This document shows positions 31,572 to 40,507 of a DNA stretch of 64,000 nt, in pieces. Source of the DNA: Streptomyces sp. NBC_01116 (GTDB lineage Bacteria > Actinomycetota > Actinomycetes > Streptomycetales > Streptomycetaceae); contig NZ_CP108644.1 in NCBI RefSeq assembly GCF_041435495.1, forward strand, positions 4,201,501-4,265,500, in the 5' to 3' direction. A program made the translations under genes and the position numbers. The notes below the pieces were generated by a model that worked only from the letters and a program-made list of their open reading frames with translations, was not told the DNA's origin and ran no database searches. How positions within the stretch are numbered: the stretch's first letter is position 1; the number at the start of each line of letters is the position of its first letter.

Positions 31572-32429
31572 ATGGGGGTCATGAAGCGTTTCGAGCAGCG
31601 CCTCGAGGGGCTGGTCAACGGCACCTTCGCCAAGGTCTTCAAGTCCGAGGTGCAGCCCGTCGAGATCGCCGGCGCCCTCCAGCGCGAGTGCGACAACAAC
31701 GCGACGATCTGGAACCGCGAGCGGACCGTCGTCCCCAACGACTTCATCGTCGAGCTCAGCACACCCGACTACGAGCGGCTCAGCCCGTACTCCGGACAAC
31801 TGGGCGACGAGCTCTCCGGCCTGGTGCGCGACTACGCCAAGCAGCAGCGCTACACCTTCATGGGGCCGATCAAGGTCCACCTGGAGAAGGCCGACGACCT
31901 CGACACCGGGCTCTACCGGGTCCGCAGCCGCACGCTGGCATCGAGTTCGTCACAGCAGGACCCGTCGGCCCAGCCCCAGCAGCCCGCGGCCGGGCGGCCC
32001 GCCGCCCCGCAGGCTCCCGGCGGCTACGGCTACCCCCCGAGCGCCGCTCCGCCGATGCCCGCGGCCCCGCCGCCCGGCGCCGGACGGCCCTCGGCCCCCA
32101 CGAACGACCGGCGCCCGCCGGCCGCGCCCGGCCCCCTGCCGGACGCCCGGACACGGCGCTGGATCGAGATCAACGGCACCCGCCATCAGATCTCCCGCCC
32201 GACGTTGGTGATGGGACGATCCACCGACGCCGACGTGCGGATCGACGATCCCGGCGTATCGCGCCGGCACTGTGAGATCCGGACCGGAACGCCCTCGACG
32301 ATCCAGGATCTCGGGTCTACCAACGGCATCGTGGTAGACGGGCAGCACACCACCCGCGCTACGCTCCGCGACGGCTCGCGGATCGTCGTGGGCAGCACCA
32401 CCATCGTTTACCGGCAAGCCGAAGGGTGA
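31572..32429 (+). CDS. fhaA: FHA-domain protein FhaA (DUF3662-FHA)
   Basis: A 285-residue protein starting behind ggaggtg. The N-terminal DUF3662 domain (about 1-125: MKRFEQRLEGLVNGTFAKVF) is followed by a Pro/Ala/Gly-rich linker. The C-terminal FHA domain (about 195-285) has GRSTDADVRIDDPGVSRRHC and DLGSTNG for phosphothreonine recognition. In mycobacteria FhaA binds phosphorylated MviN and sits with PknB at the sites of wall synthesis. It opens the cluster fhaA-fhaB-pstP-rodA-pbpA-pknB; fhaB follows after 10 bp. Confidence 0.95.
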   Translation: MGVMKRFEQRLEGLVNGTFAKVFKSEVQPVEIAGALQRECDNNATIWNRERTVVPNDFIVELSTPDYERLSPYSGQLGDELSGLVRDYAKQQRYTFMGPIKVHLEKADDLDTGLYRVRSRTLASSSSQQDPSAQPQQPAAGRPAAPQAPGGYGYPPSAAPPMPAAPPPGAGRPSAPTNDRRPPAAPGPLPDARTRRWIEINGTRHQISRPTLVMGRSTDADVRIDDPGVSRRHCEIRTGTPSTIQDLGSTNGIVVDGQHTTRATLRDGSRIVVGSTTIVYRQAEG

Positions 32430-32439
32430 AGCGGGGGCA

Positions 32440-32958
32440 ATGTCAGAGCTGACCCTGACGGTCATGCGGCTAGGTTTCCTGGCTGTTCTGTGGCTGTTCG
32501 TCATCGTGGCCGTTCAGGTCATCCGCAGCGACCTGTTCGGAACGCGCGTCACGCAGCGCGGCTCACGCCGCACTGCCGCCGACGCGCGCCCCCAACAGGG
32601 CCGCCAACAACAACAAGCGGCGCCGCCCCAGCAGCGCCAGCAGCCCGGGCGGCAGCGCCGCGGGGCACCCACGAAGCTGGTCGTGTCCGAAGGCACGCTC
32701 ACGGGCACGACGGTCGCGCTCCAGGGCCAGACCATCACCCTGGGCCGGGCCCACGATTCAACGATCGTGCTGGACGACGACTACGCGTCCAGCAGGCATG
32801 CCAGGATCTACCCGGACCGTGACGGCCAGTGGATCGTCGAGGATCTCGGGTCCACCAACGGCACGTATCTGGAACGGACCCGGCTCACCACCCCGACACC
32901 AGTTCCGCTGGGCGCGCCGATCCGTATCGGCAAGACCGTCATCGAGCTGCGGAAGTAG
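32440..32958 (+). CDS. fhaB: Membrane-anchored FHA protein FhaB (FipA)
   Basis: A 172-residue protein with an N-terminal TM helix (VMRLGFLAVLWLFVIVAVQVI), a Gln/Arg-rich linker (about 45-75), and an FHA domain at about 80-172. The FHA domain carries GRAHDSTIVLDDDYASSRHA and DLGSTNGTYL. The M. tuberculosis homologue (FipA) is phosphorylated by the Ser/Thr kinases and interacts with FtsZ and FtsQ. The gene has gcggggg as ribosome site and is followed by an 84-bp gap containing a GAGC-type repeat before pstP. Confidence 0.93.
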   Translation: MSELTLTVMRLGFLAVLWLFVIVAVQVIRSDLFGTRVTQRGSRRTAADARPQQGRQQQQAAPPQQRQQPGRQRRGAPTKLVVSEGTLTGTTVALQGQTITLGRAHDSTIVLDDDYASSRHARIYPDRDGQWIVEDLGSTNGTYLERTRLTTPTPVPLGAPIRIGKTVIELRK

Positions 32959-32967
32959 TACGACAAT

Positions 32968-32988
32968 GAGCGAGCGGAGCGAGCGAGC
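32968..32988. repeat. GAGC/CGAG-type simple repeat
   Basis: A run of overlapping gagcgagcgg-type units between fhaB and pstP. An ATG just before it opens a frame that is out of phase with pstP and is not believed to be a gene. From memory, similar units are common in intergenic regions of actinobacteria. Confidence 0.5.
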
Positions 32989-33042
32989 CGCGGCGGTCCC
33001 GACGGCGGACGCTGCCCGGTTCCCGACCGGAGGGTGGGCAGT

Positions 33043-34593
33043 GTGGCTCGAGACAGGCTGTACCCCGAGGCGGACTCGACGGGGCAGGTGCGCATGAGTC
33101 TGTCGCTGCGCTTCGCCGCCGGGTCGCACAAGGGCATGATCCGGGAGGGCAACGAGGACTCCGGCTATGCCGGTCCCCGGCTTCTCGCCATCGCCGACGG
33201 CATGGGCGGTCAGGCGGCCGGAGAGGTCGCCAGCTCCGAGGTGATCTCCACTCTCGTCCCGCTCGACGACGACGTACCGGGATCCGATCTCCTGACCTCG
33301 CTCGGCACGGCCGTTCAGCAGGCCAACGACCAGCTGCGCGTCATGGTCGAGGAGGACCCCCAGCTGGAGGGCATGGGCACCACGCTCACCGCCCTGCTCT
33401 GGACCGGTCAGCGCCTCGGCCTGGTGCACGTCGGCGACTCCCGCGCGTACCTGCTGCGGGACGGCGTCCTGACGCAGATCACCCAGGACCACACCTGGGT
33501 GCAGCGCCTCGTCGACGAGGGCAGGATCACCGAGGAAGAGGCCACCACCCACCCGCAGCGCTCCCTGCTGATGCGGGCGCTGGGCAGCGGCGACCATGTC
33601 GAACCGGACCTCTCCATCCGTGAGGTCCGTGCCGGCGACCGCTATCTGATCTGCTCGGACGGCCTCTCCGGCGTTGTCTCCCACCAGACGATGGAAGAGA
33701 CCCTCGCCAGCTACCAGGGCCCGCAGGAGACCATCCAGGAGCTGATCCAGCTCGCTCTGCGCGGTGGCGGCCCGGACAACATCACCTGCATCGTGGCCGA
33801 CGTCCTGGACGTCGACAACAACGACACCCTGGCCGCGCAGCTCAACGACACCCCGGTCGTCGTCGGCGCGGTCGCGGAGAACCAGGCCCAACTGGGCGAC
33901 GGCGGGGCCATGCAGACGCCCGCCGGGCGCGCGGCCGGCCTCGGCCGCCCCGTGCCCCCGCCCGCCGGCGGCTTCGGCCCGCCCGGCAGCGGCGACGTCG
34001 GCTACGGGGGCATGCCGGACGGCTCCTACGACGCCTACACGGACGAGGACTTCGTCAAACCGGGCGGCGGCCGCACCTGGCTGAAGCGTTCCGTCTTCAT
34101 CGTGCTCGCGCTGGCCGTGATCGGCGGCGGTCTGTACGGCGGCTACCGCTGGACCCAGACGCAGTACTACGTCGGCGCGCAGGACGAGAACGTCGCGCTC
34201 TTCCAGGGCATCAGCCAGGACCTCGCCTGGATCTCGCTCTCGACGGTCGAGAAGAACCACCCCGAGATCGAGCTCAAGTACCTGCCGCCGTACCAGCGCA
34301 AGCAGGTCGAGGCGACGATCGCCGAGGGCAACATCACCGACGCCCGCGAGAAGGTCGCCGAGCTCGCCGCCCAGGCCTCCGCCTGCAAGAAGGACGCGCA
34401 ACGCCGCGCGGCCGACGCCGAGAACCGGGCCCGTACGGGCGAGGGCGAGGCCGGCGGCACCGCCGGAGCCCCCGCCACCAGGACTTCCGCCACGTCCTCC
34501 GCCAAGGGGACCAAGCCGACCACCGCTCCCACTCCCGGCCCCAGCCTCTCGGAGGAAGAGAAGAAGCTGGTCCCGCAGTGCGGTAAGCAGTAA
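33043..34593 (+). CDS. pstP: PP2C-type Ser/Thr protein phosphatase PstP
   Basis: 516 residues from the GTG at 33043, 8 nt after ggaggg; a GTG at 33034 lacks such spacing. The PP2C domain (about 20-255) has the metal-ligand motifs GMIREGNEDSGYAG, LLAIADGMGGQAAGE, VGDSRAYLLRDG, YLICSDGLSG and GGPDNITCIVAD. A Gly/Pro-rich linker, one TM helix (SVFIVLALAVIGGGLYGGY, near residue 355) and an extracytoplasmic tail with two Cys follow. It reverses the phosphorylation done by PknB on itself and on wall-synthesis proteins. It precedes rodA by 22 bp. Confidence 0.95.
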   Translation: MARDRLYPEADSTGQVRMSLSLRFAAGSHKGMIREGNEDSGYAGPRLLAIADGMGGQAAGEVASSEVISTLVPLDDDVPGSDLLTSLGTAVQQANDQLRVMVEEDPQLEGMGTTLTALLWTGQRLGLVHVGDSRAYLLRDGVLTQITQDHTWVQRLVDEGRITEEEATTHPQRSLLMRALGSGDHVEPDLSIREVRAGDRYLICSDGLSGVVSHQTMEETLASYQGPQETIQELIQLALRGGGPDNITCIVADVLDVDNNDTLAAQLNDTPVVVGAVAENQAQLGDGGAMQTPAGRAAGLGRPVPPPAGGFGPPGSGDVGYGGMPDGSYDAYTDEDFVKPGGGRTWLKRSVFIVLALAVIGGGLYGGYRWTQTQYYVGAQDENVALFQGISQDLAWISLSTVEKNHPEIELKYLPPYQRKQVEATIAEGNITDAREKVAELAAQASACKKDAQRRAADAENRARTGEGEAGGTAGAPATRTSATSSAKGTKPTTAPTPGPSLSEEEKKLVPQCGKQ

Positions 34594-34615
34594 GCCGTAG
34601 GGGGCCTTCAGCACC

Positions 34616-36016
34616 ATGAGCGTTGTCACCAACACGACCACCATCGGCGCGATCGACGCACCGAGCCGCCGTAACACCGAGCTGGCGCTCGTCGTCTTCG
34701 CCGTCGCCATCTCGGTGTTCGCCTACGCCAACGTGGGCCTCGCCCTCAACGGCGAACTGCCCGCGGGCATGCTCGGCTACGGGGCGGGCCTCGCCCTGCT
34801 CGGCGGCGTCGCCCACCTCGTGGTGCGCAGATTCGCCAAGTACGCCGATCCGCTGCTGCTGCCGCTGGCCACCCTGCTGAACGGCCTGGGCCTCGCGCTG
34901 ATCTGGCGCCTGGACCAGTCGGAGCGGCTGGCGCGGCTCCCCAGCTTCGCGCCCGCCGCCTCCAAGCAGCTGCTCTTCTCGGCGATGGGCGTGGCCCTGT
35001 TCATCGGTGTGCTGCTCCTCCTCAAGGACCACCGCATCCTCCAGCGCTACACCTACATCTCCATGGTGGTGGCGCTCATCCTGCTGATCCTGCCGATGTT
35101 CTTCCCGGCCCAGTTCGGCGCGAAGATCTGGATCACCATCCCCGGTATCGGCTCCATCCAGCCCGGTGAGTTCGCGAAGATCGTCATCGCGATCTTCTTC
35201 TCCGGCTATCTGATGGTGAAGCGCGACGCCCTGGCCCTGGCCAGCCGCCGCTTCATGGGCATGTACCTGCCCCGCGGTCGCGACCTCGGTCCGATCCTGG
35301 CCATCTGGGCGATGTCGATCCTGATCCTCGTCTTCGAGACCGACCTCGGCACCTCGCTCCTCTTCTTCGGCATGTTCGTCGTCATGCTCTACGTGGCGAC
35401 CGAGCGCACCAGCTGGATCGTCTTCGGTCTGACCATGTCGGCCGTGGGCGCGGTCGGCGTGGCCTCCTTCGAGCCGCACGTGCAGGACCGTGTGACCGCC
35501 TGGCTCGACCCCTTCGCCGGCTGGGGCACGCATGCCGCCAGTGAGCAGATGGCGCAGGTGCTGATGGCCTTCGGCTCCGGCGGCACGCTCGGGACCGGGC
35601 TCGGTCAGGGCAACTCCGACCTCATCCTCTTCGCCGCCAACACCGACTTCATCCTCGCCACCGTGGGCGAGGAGCTCGGGCTCGCCGGTGTGATGGCGTT
35701 CCTCCTGCTGTACGGGCTGATCGTCGAGCGCGGTGTGCGCACCGCGCTGGCCGCCCGCGACCCGTTCGGCAAGCTGCTGGCCATCGGGCTCTCCGGCGCC
35801 TTCGCCATCCAGGTCTTCGTCGTCGCCGGCGGTGTCATGGGCCTCATCCCGCTCACCGGTATGACGATGCCGTTCCTCGCGGCCGGCGGGTCCTCGGTCA
35901 TCGCCAACTGGGCCCTGATCGGCATCCTGATCCGCATCAGCGACACCGCCCGCCGTCCCGCGCCGGCTCCCGCGCCCTCCACCGACGCCGAGATGACGCA
36001 GGTGGTCCGACCGTGA
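34616..36016 (+). CDS. rodA: SEDS peptidoglycan glycosyltransferase RodA
   Basis: A 466-residue membrane protein with about ten TM helices of the FtsW/RodA/SpoVE family. Landmarks are WITIPGIGSIQPGEFAKIVI with the conserved QPGE motif, FETDLGTSLLFFGMFVVML including the catalytic Asp of SEDS polymerases, QVLMAFGSGGTLGTGLGQGN, and the C-terminal LTGMTMPFLAAGGSS. It polymerises lipid II into glycan strands. Its stop overlaps the pbpA start (GTGA), coupling the polymerase with its cognate class B PBP. Confidence 0.95.
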   Translation: MSVVTNTTTIGAIDAPSRRNTELALVVFAVAISVFAYANVGLALNGELPAGMLGYGAGLALLGGVAHLVVRRFAKYADPLLLPLATLLNGLGLALIWRLDQSERLARLPSFAPAASKQLLFSAMGVALFIGVLLLLKDHRILQRYTYISMVVALILLILPMFFPAQFGAKIWITIPGIGSIQPGEFAKIVIAIFFSGYLMVKRDALALASRRFMGMYLPRGRDLGPILAIWAMSILILVFETDLGTSLLFFGMFVVMLYVATERTSWIVFGLTMSAVGAVGVASFEPHVQDRVTAWLDPFAGWGTHAASEQMAQVLMAFGSGGTLGTGLGQGNSDLILFAANTDFILATVGEELGLAGVMAFLLLYGLIVERGVRTALAARDPFGKLLAIGLSGAFAIQVFVVAGGVMGLIPLTGMTMPFLAAGGSSVIANWALIGILIRISDTARRPAPAPAPSTDAEMTQVVRP

Positions 36017-37470
36017 ACAAGCCGCTGCGCCGCGTCGCGATCTTCTGCGGCATCCTCGTCCTCTCGCTCCTCATCCGGGACAACTGGCTCCAGTACGTCC
36101 GCGCCGACGAGCTGACCAGCCACAAGTACAACCGCCGCGTCGAGATCGAGCGGTACGCCCACGAGCGCGGCGACATCATCGTCGACGGCAAGGCGGTCAC
36201 CGGCTCCGCCGAGACCGAGGACAGCGACTTCACGTACAAGCGGGTCTGGAAGAACGGCCCCCTGTGGGCCCCCGTGACCGGCTACTCCTCACAGGCCTTC
36301 GACTCCTCGCAGCTGGAGAACCTGGAGGACGGCATCCTCACCGGCAACGACGACCAGCTGTTCTTCGACCGGACGCTGTCGATGTTCACCGGCGAGAAGA
36401 AGCGCGGCGGCAACATCGTCACCACGCTGAACGGCGACGCCCAGAGGGCCGCCTTCAAGGGGCTCGGCGAGAAGAAGGGCGCGGTGGTCGCCCTCGACCC
36501 GAAGAGCGGCGCCATCCTCGCCCTCGCCAGCACCCCGTCCTACGACCCCTCGGTCTTCGCCGGCAACTCCCTCAAGGACTCGGAAAACCGGCAGAAGCTC
36601 CTGAAGGACAAGGACAAGCCGATGCTCAACCGGGCCTTGCGCGAAACCTACCCCCCGGGCTCCACCTTCAAGGTCGTCACCGCCGCCGCCGCCCTGGAGA
36701 ACGGGCTCTACGACGACATCGACGCGAAGACGGAGTCGCCGCTGCCCTGGACGCTGCCGCAGTCCACCACGCCTCTCCAGAACGAGGGCGACATCCCCTG
36801 CGAGAACGCCACGCTGCGCGAGGCCCTGCGGGTGTCGTGCAACACCGTCTTCGGGAAGATGAGCGACGACCTCGGCAACAAGAAGATGATCGAGCAGACG
36901 GACAAGTTCGGCTTCAACAAGGAAGTCTTCACGCCCGTCCGCGCCGACGCGAGCATCTATCCCGAGGACAACAGGCCGCAGAACGCGATGGCCGGCATCG
37001 GCCAGGCGTCCAACCGGACCACCCCGCTCCAGATGGCCATGGTGGCCTCCGCGATCGCCAACGACGGCAAGCTGATGCGGCCGTACATGGTCGCCGAGCG
37101 GCAGGCGCCCAACCTGGACCCGGTCTACACCCACGAGCCCGAGGAGCTCAGCCGCGCGCTCTCCGGTGAGAACGCCCAGAAGGTCCAGCAGATGATGGAG
37201 ACCGTCGTCAAGGACGGTACGGGAACCAACGCGCGGATCCCCGGCGTCACCGTGGGTGGCAAGACCGGTACGGCACAGCACGGTCTGAACAACAGCGAGA
37301 AGCCGTACGCCTGGTTCATCTCGTACGCGAAGACCGACAGCGGCTCTCCGGTCGCCGTCGCCGTCGTGGTCGAGGACGGCAACGCCAACCGGGACGACAT
37401 CTCCGGCGGCGGGCTGGCCGCCCCCATCGCGCGCGATGTGATGAAAGCGGTCATCGACAGCAAGAAGTGA
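36013..37470 (+). CDS. pbpA: Class B penicillin-binding protein PbpA
   Basis: A 485-residue transpeptidase with one N-terminal TM helix (VAIFCGILVLSLLIRDNW). A PBP dimerisation-type linker follows, and the transpeptidase domain from about 150 has the active-site triad YPPGSTFKVV (SxxK), VSCNTVF (SxN) and VGGKTGTAQ (KTG). It crosslinks the glycan made by the partner RodA. In Streptomyces this SEDS-PBP pair next to pstP is dispensable for elongation but affects spore-wall or division-related synthesis in some reports (family knowledge). It is followed by a 171-bp gap before pknB. Confidence 0.95.
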   Translation: MNKPLRRVAIFCGILVLSLLIRDNWLQYVRADELTSHKYNRRVEIERYAHERGDIIVDGKAVTGSAETEDSDFTYKRVWKNGPLWAPVTGYSSQAFDSSQLENLEDGILTGNDDQLFFDRTLSMFTGEKKRGGNIVTTLNGDAQRAAFKGLGEKKGAVVALDPKSGAILALASTPSYDPSVFAGNSLKDSENRQKLLKDKDKPMLNRALRETYPPGSTFKVVTAAAALENGLYDDIDAKTESPLPWTLPQSTTPLQNEGDIPCENATLREALRVSCNTVFGKMSDDLGNKKMIEQTDKFGFNKEVFTPVRADASIYPEDNRPQNAMAGIGQASNRTTPLQMAMVASAIANDGKLMRPYMVAERQAPNLDPVYTHEPEELSRALSGENAQKVQQMMETVVKDGTGTNARIPGVTVGGKTGTAQHGLNNSEKPYAWFISYAKTDSGSPVAVAVVVEDGNANRDDISGGGLAAPIARDVMKAVIDSKK

Positions 37471-37641
37471 GACCTGTCACGGCGGCCGCCCGTCATACCG
37501 GACATCGGATACCGGTCGGATATCGGCTGACGGGTGCGGGCTGATCACGTCACCCGTGCCCGGTAGCGTATGCGCGAACAGCGCACCGCCGCGGACCACA
37601 CACGGGTGCGGTCGGGACTGACGGAGAGGGCTGGAACAGTT

Positions 37642-39645
37642 ATGGAAGAGCCGCGTCGCCTCGGCGGCCGGTACGAGCTGGGCTCGGTGCTCGGCCGTGG
37701 TGGCATGGCCGAGGTCTACCTCGCGCACGACACCCGGCTCGGCCGCACCGTAGCTGTGAAGACGCTCCGGGCCGATCTGGCCCGTGACCCGTCGTTCCAG
37801 GCCCGGTTCCGCCGTGAGGCCCAGTCGGCCGCCTCGCTCAACCACCCCGCGATCGTCGCCGTGTACGACACCGGCGAGGACTACGTCGACGGGGTCTCCA
37901 TCCCGTACATCGTGATGGAGTACGTCGACGGGTCGACGCTGAGAGAGCTCCTGCACTCCGGTCGCAGGCTGCTCCCCGAGCGCACGCTGGAGATGACGGT
38001 CGGCATCCTCCAGGCCCTGGAGTACTCGCACCGCGCCCAGATCGTCCACCGCGACATCAAACCGGCGAACGTCATGCTGACGCGCACCGGCCAGGTCAAG
38101 GTCATGGACTTCGGCATCGCCCGTGCCATGGGCGACTCCGGGATGACGATGACGCAGACCGCCGCGGTCATCGGCACCGCCCAGTACCTCTCCCCGGAGC
38201 AGGCCAAGGGCGAGCAGGTCGACGCGCGCTCCGACCTCTACTCCACCGGCTGCCTGCTGTACGAGCTGCTCGCGGTCCGGCCCCCGTTCGTGGGGGACTC
38301 GCCCGTCGCGGTGGCCTACCAGCACGTCCGGGAGGAGCCGCAGCCGCCGAGCAACTTCGACCCCGAGATCACGCCCGAGATGGACGCGATCGTGTTGAAG
38401 GCTCTCACCAAGGACCCGGACTACCGCTACCAGTCCGCCGACGAGATGCGCGCCGACATCGAGGCCTGCCTCGACGGCCAGCCGGTCGCGGCCACGGCGG
38501 CGATGGGCGCGGCCGGGTACGGCGGCTACGACGGCTACAACCCCGACCAGCCCACCACCGCCCTGCGCCCGACCGACCCGAACAACGCGCAGACCTCGAT
38601 GCTCCCGCCGGTCAACCCGGACGACGGCGGCTACGGCTACGACGACCGCTCGGGCCGCCGGCGCCAGCAGAAGAAGAGCAACACCTCGACGATCCTGCTG
38701 GTCGTCGCGGGCATCCTGGTGCTGATCGGCGCGATCCTGATCGGCCGGGTGATCTTCACGCCGACCAGCGACGACGGCCAGATCAAGGCCCCGAACCTGG
38801 TGGGCACCACGGTGCAGGACGCGGAGAAACTCGCGGCCAGGACCGACGTCACCGTGAAGGTCGGCGCCGAGGAGCCGTGCGAGGACCAGGAGAAGGGCGA
38901 GATCTGCTCCCAGGATCCGTCGGCCGAGTCGCTGATGGACAAGGACGGCACCGTCACGGTCGTCGTCTCCACCGGAGCGCCGAAGACCGAGGTCCCCAAC
39001 GTCCTGGAGAAGTCCGAGGACGGCGCCCGCGAGGTCCTGGAGGAGAAGGGCTTCACGGTCAACGTCACCACGGAGGAGTCCGAGAAGACCGAGGGCACCG
39101 TGATCGAGCAGGACCCCAAGGGCGGCGAGAAGGCCGAGGACGGGGCCGAGATCACCATCACCGTGGCCGTGCAGACGACCGACCCGATGCCCGACGTGCG
39201 GACCCGTCAGTACGACGCCGCCGTGGCCCAGCTCAACCAGCTCGGGTTCACCAACGTCTCACGGGCCGACGTGGACTCGGAGAAGCCGGCCGGAGAGGTG
39301 ATCGAGCAGACCCCCGCGGGACCGAGCAAGCAGGCCAAGGACGCACAGATCGTCCTGAAGGTCTCCAAGGGGCCGGCGAAGCCGGAGCAGGTCGCGATCC
39401 CCGGTGACATCGGCAACAGGCCGTACCAGGACGTGAAGTCCCAGCTCGAAGGGCTCGGCTTCGTGGTCGCGCTCGCCCCGAATTCGGTCGACAAGCCGAA
39501 CGCCACGGTGATCACCAGCAGCCCGGCGCCGACCACCCAGGCGGACAAGGGCAGCACCGTCACCCTCGTGACCATCGAGGGCGGCGGCAACGGCGGGAAC
39601 GGCGGCAACGGCGGAGGCTTCATCGGAGGCCTGGGCGACGACTGA
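37642..39645 (+). CDS. pknB: PASTA-domain Ser/Thr protein kinase PknB
   Basis: 667 residues from the ATG at 37642 (MEEPRRLGGRYELG). The kinase domain (about 11-275) has the P-loop LGRGGMAEVYLA, VHRDIKPANVML, DFGIARAM, and the activation-loop Thr cluster MTMTQTAAVIGTAQYLSPEQ. A disordered juxtamembrane region, one TM helix (TILLVVAGILVLIGAILIG, about 353-372), and four extracellular PASTA repeats that bind muropeptide or lipid II follow, ending in a Gly/Asn-rich tail. It phosphorylates FHA proteins and wall enzymes and is countered by PstP. Only one kinase gene lies in this cluster; mycobacteria carry pknA as well. Confidence 0.95.
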   Translation: MEEPRRLGGRYELGSVLGRGGMAEVYLAHDTRLGRTVAVKTLRADLARDPSFQARFRREAQSAASLNHPAIVAVYDTGEDYVDGVSIPYIVMEYVDGSTLRELLHSGRRLLPERTLEMTVGILQALEYSHRAQIVHRDIKPANVMLTRTGQVKVMDFGIARAMGDSGMTMTQTAAVIGTAQYLSPEQAKGEQVDARSDLYSTGCLLYELLAVRPPFVGDSPVAVAYQHVREEPQPPSNFDPEITPEMDAIVLKALTKDPDYRYQSADEMRADIEACLDGQPVAATAAMGAAGYGGYDGYNPDQPTTALRPTDPNNAQTSMLPPVNPDDGGYGYDDRSGRRRQQKKSNTSTILLVVAGILVLIGAILIGRVIFTPTSDDGQIKAPNLVGTTVQDAEKLAARTDVTVKVGAEEPCEDQEKGEICSQDPSAESLMDKDGTVTVVVSTGAPKTEVPNVLEKSEDGAREVLEEKGFTVNVTTEESEKTEGTVIEQDPKGGEKAEDGAEITITVAVQTTDPMPDVRTRQYDAAVAQLNQLGFTNVSRADVDSEKPAGEVIEQTPAGPSKQAKDAQIVLKVSKGPAKPEQVAIPGDIGNRPYQDVKSQLEGLGFVVALAPNSVDKPNATVITSSPAPTTQADKGSTVTLVTIEGGGNGGNGGNGGGFIGGLGDD

Positions 39646-39669
39646 CCCACCGCGCACCCGGAACGGCAA

Positions 39670-39712
39670 GGGAAGGGCCCCGGTCACCACGATGGTGACC
39701 GGGGCCCTTCCC
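39670..39712. terminator. Bidirectional terminator between pknB and sortase genes
   Basis: A perfect 20-bp stem (39670-39689 / 39693-39712) with a 3-nt loop, between convergent genes. Confidence 0.9.
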
Positions 39713-39747
39713 GTCTACCCGGGCGCGAGCGGCTGTCCCCCGGCGGC

Positions 39748-40482
39748 TCAGCGCAGTTCGACCGGCTTCGTGCGGTCCTTGTCGACCTTCTCCGTACGCT
39801 CCAGCTCGCCCCACACGATGTACCGGTACTTCGAGGTGTAGACCGGGGTGCAGGTCGTCAGCGTGATGTAGCGGCCCGGCTCCTCGACACCCGACTCCTC
39901 CGGGACCGGCTGGATCACGTCGACGTTGAACTTCGACGTCTCGGGGAGCGTCTTGTAGACCTTGTAGACGTACCAGGTGTCCTTGGTCTCGAAGACGACC
40001 GGATCGCCGTTCTTCAGCTTGTGGATGTTGTGGAACTTCGCGCCGTGCCCGTCGCGGTGGGCGGCCAGCGTGAAGTTGCCCTCGTCGTCCCAGGGGAGGG
40101 CCGACTCGACCGGGTCCGTGTAGTAGCCCGCGATGCCGTTGTTCAGGGTCTCGGGGTCGGTGCCCTTCTTGACCAGCACCTCGCCGTTCTTCATGGCGGG
40201 CACGTGCAGGAAGCCGATGCCGTCCTTGGTGTCCAGGGCGCCCGGCCCGTCCGCCCACCGGCTGCGGACCGTGTCGCCCTGCTTGTCGGCCTCGCGGTCG
40301 GCGAGCACGTTGGTCCACCACAGGGAGTACGCGACGAACAGCGCGAGCACCAGGCCGGCGGTGATGAGCAGTTCGCCGAAGACGCTCACGGCCGTCGCGA
40401 CGGGGTGGCGGCCTCCCCGGCGTGCAGGGGGCGGGGAGGTGGACGTGTCGGCCCGCTCGTCGTGCTCGGTCCTCGCTGCCAC
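39748..40482 (-). CDS. srtE: Class E sortase (pknB-proximal)
   Basis: A 244-residue protein with an N-terminal cytoplasmic tail and one TM helix (FGELLITAGLVLALFVAYSLWW). The sortase beta-barrel has the catalytic His in FTLAAHRDGHG, Cys in ITLTTCTPVY, and Arg in SKYRYIVWGE. Class E sortases anchor LAxTG-type proteins, including the long chaplins ChpA-C, to peptidoglycan in Streptomyces. By position next to pknB this corresponds to S. coelicolor SCO3849 (srtE2), from memory. It lies 25 bp downstream of the second sortase gene, same strand. Confidence 0.92.
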   Translation of the reverse strand: MAARTEHDERADTSTSPPPARRGGRHPVATAVSVFGELLITAGLVLALFVAYSLWWTNVLADREADKQGDTVRSRWADGPGALDTKDGIGFLHVPAMKNGEVLVKKGTDPETLNNGIAGYYTDPVESALPWDDEGNFTLAAHRDGHGAKFHNIHKLKNGDPVVFETKDTWYVYKVYKTLPETSKFNVDVIQPVPEESGVEEPGRYITLTTCTPVYTSKYRYIVWGELERTEKVDKDRTKPVELR

Positions 40483-40507
40483 CGCACCGTCCCTGTCGTG
40501 AGGATGT

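Noticed and set aside
32967..33097. Frame starting MSERSERAAAV between fhaB and pstP
   Set aside because: It overlaps pstP in another frame, has no ribosome site and derives from a simple GAGC repeat.
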